Part shown: positions 27,816 through 37,284 of the stretch, one piece after another
Position numbering within the stretch: the first letter of the stretch is position 1
Layout: the number at the start of each line of letters is the position of its first letter
From: an uncultured Thermoguttaceae bacterium
Lineage (GTDB): Bacteria; Planctomycetota; Planctomycetia; Pirellulales; Thermoguttaceae
Assembly (NCBI GenBank): GCA_938084835.1
Contig: CALKER010000016.1
Span: 1 to 64,000, forward strand
Reading direction: 5' to 3'
Length of the DNA: 64,000 nt
Program-made: the position numbers and the translations under genes
The notes under the pieces: generated by a model
What the model saw: the letters and a program-made list of their open reading frames with translations, nothing else
What the model was told of the DNA's origin: nothing
The model's database searches: none

Positions 27816-28219
27816 TTACGTTGCGGAAGGACGGAAACCCACCACCTTATGACGTGCCTGATCACGCACCTGACGAAGGTCGATAATCTCGGCCACCTCG
27901 AACTTCACGGGAACAGCACCAGGTACCGGTCGAAGGCGAATGATTGGGGGGAAGTAGCCCATTCTTCCGTGCAATTCTGCTAGGAGACAACAGGCAATTG
28001 GGGCAAATCCGGGGGGACAGATCACGATAGGTTGTGTTTGCCAGTCCTCCGGCGCGATAGCGAGCTTGTCGACTAACTCCGCCACTTGTGGCGCAAATGG
28101 CAACGAGTTGTCGAAATGCACGCTGACCTCGATAAGTCGCGTGATATGATGCCCGACGAGTTCCGAGATGGTTTTTTCTGCTCGTCCGTTAGGGGATGGG
28201 CAAAGTTGATCACCCACAT
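27816..28219 (-). CDS. Csx15-like CRISPR-associated protein, split by a one-base frameshift
   Basis: The C-terminal 118 residues (EEWQT-like EDWQTQPIVICPPG, then LLAELHGRMGYFP and RLRPVPG) match my recollection of the Csx15 family, a type III CRISPR ancillary protein proposed to act on cyclic oligoadenylate signals. The expected N-terminus lies in another frame: ATG 28219, with AGGAGA at eight-base spacing, encodes MWVINFAHPLTDEQKK and reaches an A6 tract (28172-28177 on this strand). One extra A, or a -1 slip on the tract, joins it directly to TISELVGHH, giving a normal 134-residue protein. The gene is therefore either broken by a one-base loss, expressed by slippage or programmed frameshifting, or affected by a sequencing error. 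No Csm6, Csx1, Cas10 or CRISPR array is next to it; a type I-E operon begins about 29 kb away. Family assignment is from memory only. Confidence 0.6.
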
Positions 28220-28923
28220 GGCGGATTCTCCTAAGTAGCGAGCTCTCAAGGGATCAAAGACACATTAGTCCGTAGTCACTGGCAGTGCCGGGTAGTCTTT
28301 AATTACTAATAAAGAACTGCCTATTAGGAAAGGCACGAAGACCGGTCCCGGTGGTGGGGTGCGGCGCCGGTTCGCCGCGAGTATCTAAGCACAACTCGCG
28401 AATAAATGACGGGTTATAGCGGCATGCGCTTTCCTTGGAGCAAGGCCCTCTTCGTTTTCGTCTAGCGAAGCGGAACTGACTGACTTCCGGTGGTGTCATG
28501 CATGGACGTCTTCTGCAGCTTTCAGCCCGATTAAAAGTTAGGGTGGACACTTGGTATGGTGTACAACTCTTGGCAGGAGGTCTAGGTCGAAAACTCTAAT
28601 GGTAATTAAAATCGTTCGGGAATCGGAGGCGGTGTTGGGCCCCTTATTTGAGTCCCACCTGACAGTGGGTCAACATCTTAGCCGACTTGCGGATAAAATA
28701 TCCGGGAAACATAATACACAAGTCCACAAGTCGGCTAAGCCCGCTTCTCGGGCTGAGCTTGGGGTTGTGTCCACACCTGTGTGGCGGATGCGAAAAGTGT
28801 CTGGAAGCTGCCCAAGATGCTTGATCGCCGCCACTGCGGGCCAAGGAAGTTTAGCCGAGATTAACTCCCTAAGGTGAATAGCGCTAGACAACCAGTATCC
28901 GGAAAGCGGTTGCGCAAAACACG
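28220..28923. other. Divergent intergenic region upstream of comEC
   Basis: About 700 bp with no accepted gene. It should hold the promoters of the Csx15-like gene and comEC. It contains a strong inverted repeat (separate entry). Confidence 0.4.
28677..28754. repeat. 13-bp inverted repeat plus adjacent hairpin
   Basis: CTTAGCCGACTTG (28677-28689) and its perfect complement (28727-28739) enclose 37 bases; AGCCCG/CGGGCT (28738-28743 with 28749-28754) follows at once. A further CCACAC/GTGTGG dyad lies near 28771-28784. No T-run follows. A structured RNA, a long-armed operator or a remnant mobile-element end are possible. Confidence 0.5.
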
Positions 28924-31812
28924 GTGAAGTTTATAGCTCGCTGGCTTTTGTCATTCGATTGGGCCACTTGCCTGCTCAAAGGATCTCCCCGATCTGACCG
29001 TCAAGAAAGTCCTTCTTTGCTCGCCGGGTGCTTGGGGCCAGTCTTCCCGAAGCAAATTCCTCCGCTTGTGATCGTCTGCACATCGGCATGCCTTGGAATT
29101 GTTGTAGACAGACTTTTTTCGATATTCCCGGAGTTTTGGTTTCTGCTTTACCTCGGCTTTTTTGGGGGGTGGTTCCTGCTATGGGCTTTAGGATTCGATC
29201 GGAGTGCCAGTGGATTGCTCTTAGGATCGACCGCAGCGTGTTTTGGTCTCCATCATCATCTTTTTTGGAGGTACTATCCGGCCGATGAGCTGGCGTTCTA
29301 CGTATCCCCCAACGCCGCGAGGGTCTGCCTCCGTGCCCTAGTGATCGAAGAGCCGCGGATAAAGCCTCCTCCTGTGCCGACACCAATGGCTTTCACGCAG
29401 GAAATACCAACCACCGTGATAGGTGTGATGGCCAGGGAAATTCGCGATGGTACGCGATGGGTCAGTGTTTCTGGGCGGGCCTCGGTGTTTGTGCAGGGTG
29501 AGGTGCCAAATCTAAAGGCTGGAGACCGAATCGAAGTCCTCGGCGAACTTGTCGCTTTCAGTCCCCAGCGTAATCCAGGGGAAGCTGATTTTTCCTTGGA
29601 TAGGCGAAGTTCGCGCAGCTTGTCGCTTGTTTACGCGCCGTTTCCCGCCTGTGTCAAAAAAGTTGGCGTAATGTCTCGCCGCACGCCCCAGCTTATTTTG
29701 GCGCGAGTGAAGGGTCATCACAACGAGGTGCTGCAGCGATTCCTCTCCCCTCAAGCTCATGGGTTGGTGACGGCCCTACTTTTGGGAATTCGCGAGGGAA
29801 TCGATGCGGAGATCGCTAGTGCCTTCCGCGAAACAGGGGTCCTGCATTTTTTGGCCATCTCTGGCTTGCATGTGACGCTCCTTGGGGGTTTGGCCTGTGT
29901 GGTGGCTTACTCTTTCTTCCGACGTTGGCGTGTGGCGGTTGCCTTCGTGGCCATGTGGATAGGTATTTATATGGCCTTAACGGACACGCGTGCCTCAATC
30001 TTGCGGGGAGGGACCCTCTTCTGGTTTGGCGCGATAGGGGAGCTATTGGGGCGAAGCTCCTGGGGATTTAACACCCTTGCAGCCAGTGCTCTTGTGGTCC
30101 TTTGGCTTCGGCCGGCCGATTTGTTTCGAGTCGGGGCGCACCTAACTTTTCTTGGTACGGCAGCGCTTATGTGGTTCAGTAGGGGTTTGCTAAGACCGCA
30201 GGGGCCGGCCCCTTTTGAGTGGTTGACGGTGCGACCAGGCCCCCTAGCCATCTATTGTGGCCGGGTTGTGCAGCTATTGGCGGAAATTTTCCAGACTAGC
30301 GTGTGCGTCAGTCTCATCGTTGGGCCATACTGTGCCTGGCGATTCAACCTTGTTCCTGTAATTTCCCCGGTTATGACGGTTCTTCTTTGGCCCCTCGTGT
30401 TGAGCCTGATGATTGCCGGCTTGGGGCTAGTGGTTAGCTACGCAGTCTTTCCCCCATTGGCCTATTTACCAGCTTTTGTGTGCGAAATTCTCACCTCGGC
30501 CATGTACCATCTGGCGGCAGCGGGTCGGCAGATTCCGGGGGCCTTCTTTTGGACGCCGAGCCCTCCGGGGTGGTGGATTTTGGGCTTCTACCTCATTGTG
30601 GGGCTTGTGGCCACGGTTCCTGCTTTGAGAAAGGCGGGACGAGTCGCAGTGGTCGTGGGGGTGTGGATTTGCGGCGGGCTGATCGGCTCGCTCTGCTTCC
30701 AGAAGATTACCTCATATCGCTGCACGTTCCTCTCCGTGGGCCACGGGCTGGTTACGGTGATTCAGGCTCCTGGAGCCCCGGCAATCCTTTACGATGCAGG
30801 CTCGCTCCGCCATCCTCAGGCTGTGGGAGTTCAAATAAGTACCACCCTTTGGTCTCTTGGAGTGACGAGGATAGGGGCTATTATCCTCTCCCATCCGGAC
30901 CGCGATCATTACAACTTGGTGCCGGAAATTGTCCGCCGCTTTCCTGTGCAAAGAGTCTTCGTTGGCCCCAGTTTTGGTGCCGCCTTGGGTGCGGCTAAAG
31001 ACCGACCGGGGGATCCCGAAATCTGCAAGGACGAGGCCTCGGTTGTCCTCGCGCTTCGGCAGCCCTGGTACTACCGCTGGCTGCCGCCACTGCGATGGTC
31101 TGGGTATTTGCCACCGGTCTTTGTGGAGGGCAGCCCTGATACGCGGGATTTCTGGGCGCAAACACACGATCCCGGCAACGAATTAGGGGTCGCTATGCTG
31201 CGGGAAATCTTGCGCAAAGCTTCCATCCCGGTGTCGGTGGTCGCTGCGGGCGACATTATCCGGTTGGAGGATGATCGGCTGAAACTAGAGGTACTTTTAG
31301 CTTTGGATCTCCCAGAGAGGAACGCTGTAATCCGTCCGGGCCAACATGATAACGCAGCTTCTTTGGTAGTGGGGGCGGAGATTGGGGGAGTTCGGGTGCT
31401 ACTGACAGGTGATCTTGAACCCCCCGGCACCGCCGAGCTGCTTAACCAGCCTCCGTGGCCGTGCGACGTACTGCTTGCTCCGCACCACGGGAGTTTGACC
31501 ACTCAACCCCAGCGCTTACTAGTTTGGGCCCAGCCCCGCACGGTGGTAATCTCTGGCGGGCGACGATGGTTCCGACCGGCAGCCCTGACCGCATGGAGTG
31601 ACGCCGGAGCGGCCGTTTTCCACACTTATCTTCATGGGGCCATTTTGATCGAGCCACCGCGCCAGGTCGCCCAGGGGCCTACCGAACCCTCATCGAAATC
31701 CCCGCTTGTTGTACATTACGATGTACACAAAAAAGGGGGATTCCGCCTTCACACCTATTCCTCCGGTCGGTGGGTTCTGCAGGGTTTCGAGGGCCATGCG
31801 AGAGAACCATAG
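28924..31812 (+). CDS. comEC: ComEC/Rec2 family DNA-uptake channel protein
   Basis: A 962-residue inner-membrane protein that in competent bacteria carries single-stranded DNA across the membrane. The order matches the family: two or three N-terminal membrane segments (about 45-110), a soluble OB-like DUF4131 region (about 115-245), a multi-membrane ComEC core with LLTALLLGIREG and HFLAISGLHVTLLGGL, and a C-terminal metallo-beta-lactamase-like domain from about residue 598 with FLSVGHGLVTVI, LSHPDRDHYN and LLAPHHGS. The start is GTG 28924 without a clear ribosome-binding site, so a later start is possible. Together with the prepilin peptidase 4 kb downstream it hints at, but does not prove, natural transformation. 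Confidence 0.9.
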   Translation: MKFIARWLLSFDWATCLLKGSPRSDRQESPSLLAGCLGPVFPKQIPPLVIVCTSACLGIVVDRLFSIFPEFWFLLYLGFFGGWFLLWALGFDRSASGLLLGSTAACFGLHHHLFWRYYPADELAFYVSPNAARVCLRALVIEEPRIKPPPVPTPMAFTQEIPTTVIGVMAREIRDGTRWVSVSGRASVFVQGEVPNLKAGDRIEVLGELVAFSPQRNPGEADFSLDRRSSRSLSLVYAPFPACVKKVGVMSRRTPQLILARVKGHHNEVLQRFLSPQAHGLVTALLLGIREGIDAEIASAFRETGVLHFLAISGLHVTLLGGLACVVAYSFFRRWRVAVAFVAMWIGIYMALTDTRASILRGGTLFWFGAIGELLGRSSWGFNTLAASALVVLWLRPADLFRVGAHLTFLGTAALMWFSRGLLRPQGPAPFEWLTVRPGPLAIYCGRVVQLLAEIFQTSVCVSLIVGPYCAWRFNLVPVISPVMTVLLWPLVLSLMIAGLGLVVSYAVFPPLAYLPAFVCEILTSAMYHLAAAGRQIPGAFFWTPSPPGWWILGFYLIVGLVATVPALRKAGRVAVVVGVWICGGLIGSLCFQKITSYRCTFLSVGHGLVTVIQAPGAPAILYDAGSLRHPQAVGVQISTTLWSLGVTRIGAIILSHPDRDHYNLVPEIVRRFPVQRVFVGPSFGAALGAAKDRPGDPEICKDEASVVLALRQPWYYRWLPPLRWSGYLPPVFVEGSPDTRDFWAQTHDPGNELGVAMLREILRKASIPVSVVAAGDIIRLEDDRLKLEVLLALDLPERNAVIRPGQHDNAASLVVGAEIGGVRVLLTGDLEPPGTAELLNQPPWPCDVLLAPHHGSLTTQPQRLLVWAQPRTVVISGGRRWFRPAALTAWSDAGAAVFHTYLHGAILIEPPRQVAQGPTEPSSKSPLVVHYDVHKKGGFRLHTYSSGRWVLQGFEGHAREP

Positions 31813-31850
31813 CCCCACCACACGCGGGCCGATTTCCTCCTATTTTTCAC

Positions 31851-31871
31851 AGCCCAGACTGTTCCTGGGCT
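31851..31871. repeat. Hairpin between convergent comEC and thioredoxin genes
   Basis: AGCCCAG (31851-31857) and CTGGGCT (31865-31871) with a seven-base loop. There is no T-run on either strand, so at best a weak bidirectional 3'-end structure. Confidence 0.4.
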
Positions 31872-32024
31872 AAGCCGCACCTAACTGTGGGGGATTTCCT
31901 TGCACGGCGGAGATTGCCTCGGGTTTGTCGCCGAAGCTTCCCTTCGTCCCCTCTAAGAACTCAAGCCTCAAAAGGAATTGGTACGGTTGACATTCCCTTC
32001 CCGAGAAATTTTAGACAAGAGTGA

Positions 32025-32555
32025 TCACTGTGCTGCCGTGGGATTGCCAGCCAAAGTCGTCTCCGGCGAGGTTTCCGGCGCGGGTCGTTCCCGCCCAATC
32101 CGCTTGCCAGGCGGCTCAGGAGGGACAAAGGCGAAGAGTGATTTCAATGTGGGCACTTCCTCAGCAGCGGCCTCGGTTAGTTGGCGAATGTGGCGTTCGA
32201 CAATCATAAAATCCTGTACCCCGATGAGCCGTACGGCACGCCAACGGTCGCCGAGTCTGCGAAAGACGAACAGTTGCGGAATCGGCCCATCCCCTACCAA
32301 TTGGCGACCAAGACGCAACTCCTTATCGAGGTCCACCTTTGCGAAAGCGATCCGATCGCGGAACCGTTGGCCTGAAAGTCGGGGGATGAGCTCCCGCTCC
32401 ATCATCTTACAGCCGGGACACCACGACGCGCCCACCAGAACGACCAAAGGGCGGTCTTTGGTGACTGCCAACTCGTAGGCCTCGGCATAGCTGAGGACCG
32501 GTGCTTGACAGAGAAGGGCAACTGTAGTTGGCCAAAATAGGGCGAAAATACACAT
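32025..32555 (-). CDS. Thioredoxin-fold protein, exported
   Basis: About 176 residues from the ATG at 32555, with AGGAG ten bases upstream. A hydrophobic N-terminus (residues 1-20, MCIFALFWPTTVALLCQAPV) suggests export. The thioredoxin domain has the active-site GASWCPGCKMME (CPGC) and a cis-Pro segment GPIPQLFVF. Members of this type reduce or isomerise disulfides, or protect cytochromes, in the periplasm. The C-terminal tail of about 30 residues is rich in Pro and Arg. It is a single gene converging on comEC; no ccm or dsb genes adjoin it. Confidence 0.82.
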   Translation of the reverse strand: MCIFALFWPTTVALLCQAPVLSYAEAYELAVTKDRPLVVLVGASWCPGCKMMERELIPRLSGQRFRDRIAFAKVDLDKELRLGRQLVGDGPIPQLFVFRRLGDRWRAVRLIGVQDFMIVERHIRQLTEAAAEEVPTLKSLFAFVPPEPPGKRIGRERPAPETSPETTLAGNPTAAQ

Positions 32556-33627
32556 AAAGGGCAAACTCCTGTTCCGGGGAGGAAGCCGGGTTCGCAGGCT
32601 GCCTATAGTGCGGGAATAAAATGGGGAGGAATGACGCGGCCGGTGCCACTCGTTGAGCCAACGAGTCGGTGGGAAGGCTTACACGTTTACAGATTACCCC
32701 TGCACCTCAAACCTATTCCTAGCCGGTAAACCGAGAACAACTTTAACGAGTATGTTTTCGGCAAAGCTCTGTCGGCACCTTCCCCCCATTCTCAAGTCGG
32801 CCGTCTCTGGTATAACCGTTTCAATGCCATAATTTTCACCCTCAGGTGGTGGTTGTCAATCGGTACCGCGCGGTTTTGGAACCCGTTTTCACACGCGAAG
32901 ACTTTTTTGCCTTCGGCACATCCACTATAGGATGGATTAGTACCCCCAATAATGGCGAGCATCGGTGCATTCGAAAGGCGTCTCCTCTGAGAAGCTCGGC
33001 CGAAATCCCTATGTGACCGTGGGGAGGCCCCGTTTTCTACCTGGGAAATTGGCTTCCGGAACTGCGGGACCAAACGGATCGACGCTTTCTTCCTCGCAGG
33101 TAAGGTGGGGTTCATTTTCCGGGAAGGTTCTGATCGGGCCGACAAGCGCTTCTGCTGTCTGGGCCATAGTCCAGAATGTTACGTCGGTGAAGGAATGGGA
33201 AGACGTCGACAATAGAGAATAAAAGTTCGGTATTTGACCCGACACATCAGGCTAGTCAGACCTCGGTCGGGCAACTCGCGTTGATCCTCAGGGAGGCAAG
33301 CTGGGCTTCGTTGCCTCGTAGCGACGTTTTTAACATCGAGATGTAGCTTGTCGAGAGCCTTGTGGGGTTCCGCGGTTAGCGGAGAGGCCTTACATTCTTT
33401 CCAGTGTTAATTTTGGTTATGATACCCACCAGAGGCAGGTGCGTGCCCAAGGTTGTGGGATGAAATTGGGCCTGGGGATTCATGCGAGTGTTGGGGGATT
33501 TTTCTCGGGTACGAAGCCCGGTAGAAAAAATGTGTGAGCAATCTGCCTTTCTTGATAAAACGGTGGGCAGCATTGCCGGCACGAGAATGGGTTGGAAGAA
33601 AGTGTTTGCCCGGAGAGGCTAGGAAAG
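32556..33627. other. Long divergent intergenic region
   Basis: About 1.07 kb between the divergent thioredoxin and aroDE genes. Short open frames on both strands lack ribosome-binding sites and family resemblance. No repeat array or RNA gene was recognised. Confidence 0.4.
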
Positions 33628-35115
33628 ATGATCTGTGTGAGTATCGCCCGGAGTCAACATCAAGCCGTGATTGACACCCATCGGGAGCTTGTGGCCGAGG
33701 GAGCCAAGCTCGTGGAGCTGCGCTTGGATTACTTGGGCACGGCGCCGGATCTGAAGCGTTTGCTGGCCGGCAGGCCCTCTCCCGTGATAGTTTGTTGCCG
33801 CCGGAAACGTGACGGAGGGCGTTGGGCGGGCTCGGAAGAAGAGCGACTGATGCTCCTGCGCGCAGCCATCGCCGACGGGGTCGACTATGTGGATTTGGAG
33901 GAGGATATCGCAGGGCAAATCCCCCGCTTTGGCCCCACAAAACGGATCGTGAGTTTCCACGATTTTCGCAAAACGCCGGACGATTTGCAGGCAATCTACG
34001 AGCGAATGGCGCAATTGGATGCGGATCTCATCAAGATTGTGACCATGGCCAATCACCCCTGCGATAACTTCCGGGTGCTTCGGTTGGTGGCATCGGCCAA
34101 GATTCCCACGATTGGCTTTTGTATGGGCGAGATGGGGATCCCCTCGCGAATCATGACCCTAAAATTCGGTGCCCCGTTTACTTACGCGAGCTTTTCCGAG
34201 GAAAGAATCTTGGCTCCGGGGCAGCTGAGCTTCCGGCAAATGAAGGACATATATCACTGCGATCGAATCAATAGGGAAACAGAGGTTTATGGGGTAATAG
34301 CTGACCCTGTTGGGCATAGCTTAAGCCCGCTCATCCACAACGCGGCTTTTCGCCAATTTGGTATGAACAAAGTGTATGTGCCGATTCGTGTGCCGCGGGA
34401 ATCGCTGCGGCAGTTTTTGGAAGAAGCGCCGGCGATGGGCATCAAGGGGCTGAGTGTCACTATCCCCCATAAGGAAGCCGTACTCGAAAAGTTGACAATG
34501 GCCGACAGTGCCGTTCGAGGGATTGGGGCGGCCAACACCATCGTTTTCCAAAACGGCGAACTATATGGATACAACACGGACTATCGGGCGGCGATGGACT
34601 GCCTCCATGAAGCTTTGGGGATTCCTCCGGAACAAGAGGCGCCTTTTGCCGGCAAGAAGGCCCTGGTACTGGGGGCCGGGGGAGTAGGCCGTGCGCTCGT
34701 GTACGGCCTAGTCCGACGAAAAGCCGAAGTTTACGTCGCCGATGGGGACGACGCCAAAGCGCGGGCGCTGGCGGAACAGTTTGCTTGTCGTGCGCTTGAC
34801 TGGAATCGTCGTTATACAGTTCGGCCTGACATCCTGATTAACGGAACCCCCGTGGGTATGCATCCAAATGTGGACGAAACCCCTTATGACGGCAGGTATT
34901 TGCGCCCGGAGATGCTCGTGTTTGATGCCGTGTATAATCCGGAGAATACCCTCCTGATAAAGCAGGCTCGGGAAGCCGGCTGCACGGTGGTGACAGGTGT
35001 GGAAATGTTTGTGCGCCAGGCCAGCTTGCAGTTTAAGCTGTTCACCGGTGTTGACGGCCCCTCCGAGCTCATGCGGGAGGTCCTCAAGCGTGCCATCTCC
35101 CCGGTAAAAATGTGA
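33628..35115 (+). CDS. aroDE: Bifunctional 3-dehydroquinate dehydratase (type I) / shikimate dehydrogenase
   Basis: A 495-residue fusion catalysing two consecutive shikimate-pathway steps: dehydration of 3-dehydroquinate, then NADPH-dependent reduction to shikimate. The start is ATG 33628 with AGGAAAG just upstream; a TTG 12 codons earlier is less likely. Residues 1-205 are a type I dehydratase with His111 (SFHDF) and the Schiff-base Lys136 (DLIKIVTMA). Residues 212-490 are AroE: GVIADPVGHSLSPLIHN, the catalytic-Lys segment SVTIPHKEAV, NTDYRAAMD and the NADP-binding GAGGVGRA. The same fusion occurs in plants and some bacteria. aroK follows about 310 bp downstream, with the prepilin peptidase after that. 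Confidence 0.95.
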   Translation: MICVSIARSQHQAVIDTHRELVAEGAKLVELRLDYLGTAPDLKRLLAGRPSPVIVCCRRKRDGGRWAGSEEERLMLLRAAIADGVDYVDLEEDIAGQIPRFGPTKRIVSFHDFRKTPDDLQAIYERMAQLDADLIKIVTMANHPCDNFRVLRLVASAKIPTIGFCMGEMGIPSRIMTLKFGAPFTYASFSEERILAPGQLSFRQMKDIYHCDRINRETEVYGVIADPVGHSLSPLIHNAAFRQFGMNKVYVPIRVPRESLRQFLEEAPAMGIKGLSVTIPHKEAVLEKLTMADSAVRGIGAANTIVFQNGELYGYNTDYRAAMDCLHEALGIPPEQEAPFAGKKALVLGAGGVGRALVYGLVRRKAEVYVADGDDAKARALAEQFACRALDWNRRYTVRPDILINGTPVGMHPNVDETPYDGRYLRPEMLVFDAVYNPENTLLIKQAREAGCTVVTGVEMFVRQASLQFKLFTGVDGPSELMREVLKRAISPVKM

Positions 35116-35429
35116 GCGGAACTGGAGGGCTGTCGAGCTCGTGGGATATGACCCGTCAGTCGGCGTGCTTTTAGTGCCAAAAAAGTTGCTGCAGTAGGCG
35201 CTTTAAGGGAAAGTTGTCTCGGGATGCAAGAAGTTCCCAACTAATCCAGCCGTTGGCTATTTGGTGCGGCTTTCGAGGGAACTTCGAACTGTGAATGAGA
35301 GGGGGCGTCGCTTGATTTGGAATGTGCGGAAGGAGAAACTTTCTTTCGCATTTGCGGTAGGGAGTGTCCAAAACCTACTGACAAGCGGTGGGATGTGCGC
35401 GGGAGAACACGGAGAAGTCGGAGCGGGCT
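35116..35429. other. Spacer between aroDE and aroK
   Basis: About 310 bp. No gene or clear terminator seen; it may hold a separate promoter for aroK. Confidence 0.3.
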
Positions 35430-35978
35430 ATGAATATTGTGCTCATCGGTTATCGGGCCACGGGTAAAACGACCTTGGCCCGGCTTTTGGCTGAGCGGCT
35501 TGGCTGGTCCTGGGTCGATGCGGATGTGGAGATCGAACATCGGGCGGGCAAGACAATCAGCCAGATTTTTGCGGAAGATGGCGAAGGAGTCTTCCGGGAT
35601 CTTGAGGCCCAGGTGATTGCCGACCTTTGCGCGCGGGATCAGTGGGTGATAGCGGCCGGTGGTGGGGCTCCCTTGCGGGTGGAAAATCGGCGTGCCATGA
35701 AAGCTGGGGGATATGTCATTTGGCTCCAGGCTTCGCCTCAGACAATTTATGAGCGCATGTATTCTGACCCGACTACAACTCAGCGCCGACCCAACCTCAC
35801 CCCTCGTGGGGGTTTGGAAGAGATTGTTGAGCTTTTGGCGCGCCGCGAGCCAGTCTATCGTGAGACGGCAGACTTCTCTGTCAATACCGAGGGAAAGAAC
35901 CCTCAGGAGCTGGTGGAAGAGATTTTGGCCATCCTTAAATTAGGGCAAGGAAGGAGGGGAGGTGGTGTCGCCGGCTGA
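35430..35978 (+). CDS. aroK: Shikimate kinase
   Basis: A 182-residue NMP-kinase-fold enzyme that phosphorylates shikimate at the 3-OH using ATP. The start is ATG 35430, preceded by GGAGCGGG; an in-frame upstream start at 35388 has no site. Visible motifs are the P-loop GYRATGKT (residues 7-14), the shikimate-binding DADVEIE (Asp30/Asp32), FRDLE (Arg56) and GGGAPLR (77-83), and the lid RRPNLTPRGG. It overlaps the prepilin peptidase start by about 14 bp, so translation is probably coupled. Confidence 0.95.
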   Translation: MNIVLIGYRATGKTTLARLLAERLGWSWVDADVEIEHRAGKTISQIFAEDGEGVFRDLEAQVIADLCARDQWVIAAGGGAPLRVENRRAMKAGGYVIWLQASPQTIYERMYSDPTTTQRRPNLTPRGGLEEIVELLARREPVYRETADFSVNTEGKNPQELVEEILAILKLGQGRRGGGVAG

Positions 35979-37284
35979 GTTTTTTTACTTGGGTGGGTGG
36001 ATCCTACTGGCGGCCGTCGGCTTGTGGCTCGGGGCGGTGATCAATTGGGCTGTTTATGAATTAGCCTATCAACGTCGGCCCATTAGCCCCTGGTGTTTCG
36101 GCAGGTCGCATTCTGTGACATGGGTTGACCGTCTCCCCATGGTGGGATGGTTCTTTTTGCGCCGCGAAGAATCTCTGTGGGGGAGGCGTTTTTGGCTTCG
36201 GCCGTTGCTTGTGGAAGGGGCAACCGCCGTGGCAGTACCCGCGCTTTATCATTGGGAGGTGGTGCAGCAGGCACTTGATTTTCCCACTCAGCCCGTTGAC
36301 GGTGTCACGCTTCATGTACGATGGATCTTCCATACGATTTTTCTGTCAATCCTGGCAGCCGGTTCGCTTATCGATATCGACGAACGAACGCTCCCTGACG
36401 GATTGACATTACCGGGAACCTTGCTTGGGCTTGCCGTGGCGGCAGCATATCCTTGGGCGATACTTCCGGACATTCCCGCAAGCTCATGGGGCCTTCCCCG
36501 CGAGGAGTGGACGTCGTTCCTCGCATGGCAGATTCCGGCGGAAATGGCTGCCGCGCATGACTTTCGCATTCTTCAGGTAGCTTCTCCGCATGCCTGGCCT
36601 CCCCGGTGGGGCGGAGCGCCGCATTTGAGTCCCCTCATCCTGGCGGCGGCCTTGTGGTGGCTTTGGTGTTTCGCTTTGATGGACCGGCGGTGGTATCCTC
36701 GGCTGGGCTTGCGCCGGGCGTGGGGTTATTTCTGGGCGAGACTCCTCCGCAGCCAGATCACGCATTGGCTCTTCGCCGTAGGTGTGGTTGGCTCGCTAGT
36801 GATTACGGCAGTGTGGATTGTCGGAGGTTTGCATTGGCAGGGATTGTTTTCGGCTTTGGTAGGCCTTGCCGTGGGAGTAGGGGTGGTGTGGATTGTCCGC
36901 CTGGTGGGTTGGTGGGCCCTTCGCAAAGAGGCTATGGGCTTTGGTGATGTGATTTTAATGGGGATGCTTGGCACCGTTGTCGGGTGGCAAGGAGTGTTGA
37001 TCATCTTTTTTCTTGCTCCTGTGGTGGCCCTGGGCTTCGGTATCCTTCATGCACTTTTCTACCGAGAGACGGTGATACCGTATGGACCATTTCTTTGTCT
37101 GGCAGCTGCCCTTTTGATACTTTTTTGGCGGACAGTGTGGCCTGGGGTGGAACCAATCTTTCGGCTGGGATGGACTTTGGCCCTCGTATTGGGCGGGTGC
37201 CTGCTCCTGCTTCCCCCCCTCCTGGTGGTTGTACGGTTGATGCGCGAACTGATCGAGTCGGCCGTGCACCATGCTTCCCGCTAG
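35965..37284 (+). CDS. Prepilin peptidase-like protein (A24 family), enlarged
   Basis: About 439 residues, starting at GTG 35965 (or GTG 35962), seven bases after AGGAGG inside the end of aroK. Aspartyl peptidase motifs of type IV prepilin peptidases are present: SLIDIDERTLPDG (first Asp) and MGFGDVILMG (second, GD). About eight membrane segments are predicted. It differs from the standard protein (about 250-290 residues): a roughly 130-residue insertion separates the two Asp motifs, and the N-terminal methylase-type domain keeps only one of the four usual zinc Cys (SPWCFGRS). It probably cleaves prepilin leaders, while methylation is doubtful. It ends in a 4-bp overlap with the convergent gene. 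Confidence 0.85.
   Translation: MSPAEFFYLGGWILLAAVGLWLGAVINWAVYELAYQRRPISPWCFGRSHSVTWVDRLPMVGWFFLRREESLWGRRFWLRPLLVEGATAVAVPALYHWEVVQQALDFPTQPVDGVTLHVRWIFHTIFLSILAAGSLIDIDERTLPDGLTLPGTLLGLAVAAAYPWAILPDIPASSWGLPREEWTSFLAWQIPAEMAAAHDFRILQVASPHAWPPRWGGAPHLSPLILAAALWWLWCFALMDRRWYPRLGLRRAWGYFWARLLRSQITHWLFAVGVVGSLVITAVWIVGGLHWQGLFSALVGLAVGVGVVWIVRLVGWWALRKEAMGFGDVILMGMLGTVVGWQGVLIIFFLAPVVALGFGILHALFYRETVIPYGPFLCLAAALLILFWRTVWPGVEPIFRLGWTLALVLGGCLLLLPPLLVVVRLMRELIESAVHHASR

Noticed and set aside
27451..27852. 133-codon plus-strand open frame between fasciclin and the Csx15-like gene
   Set aside because: No ribosome-binding site, no family resemblance, starts after a strong terminator and overlaps the end of the Csx15-like gene on the other strand.
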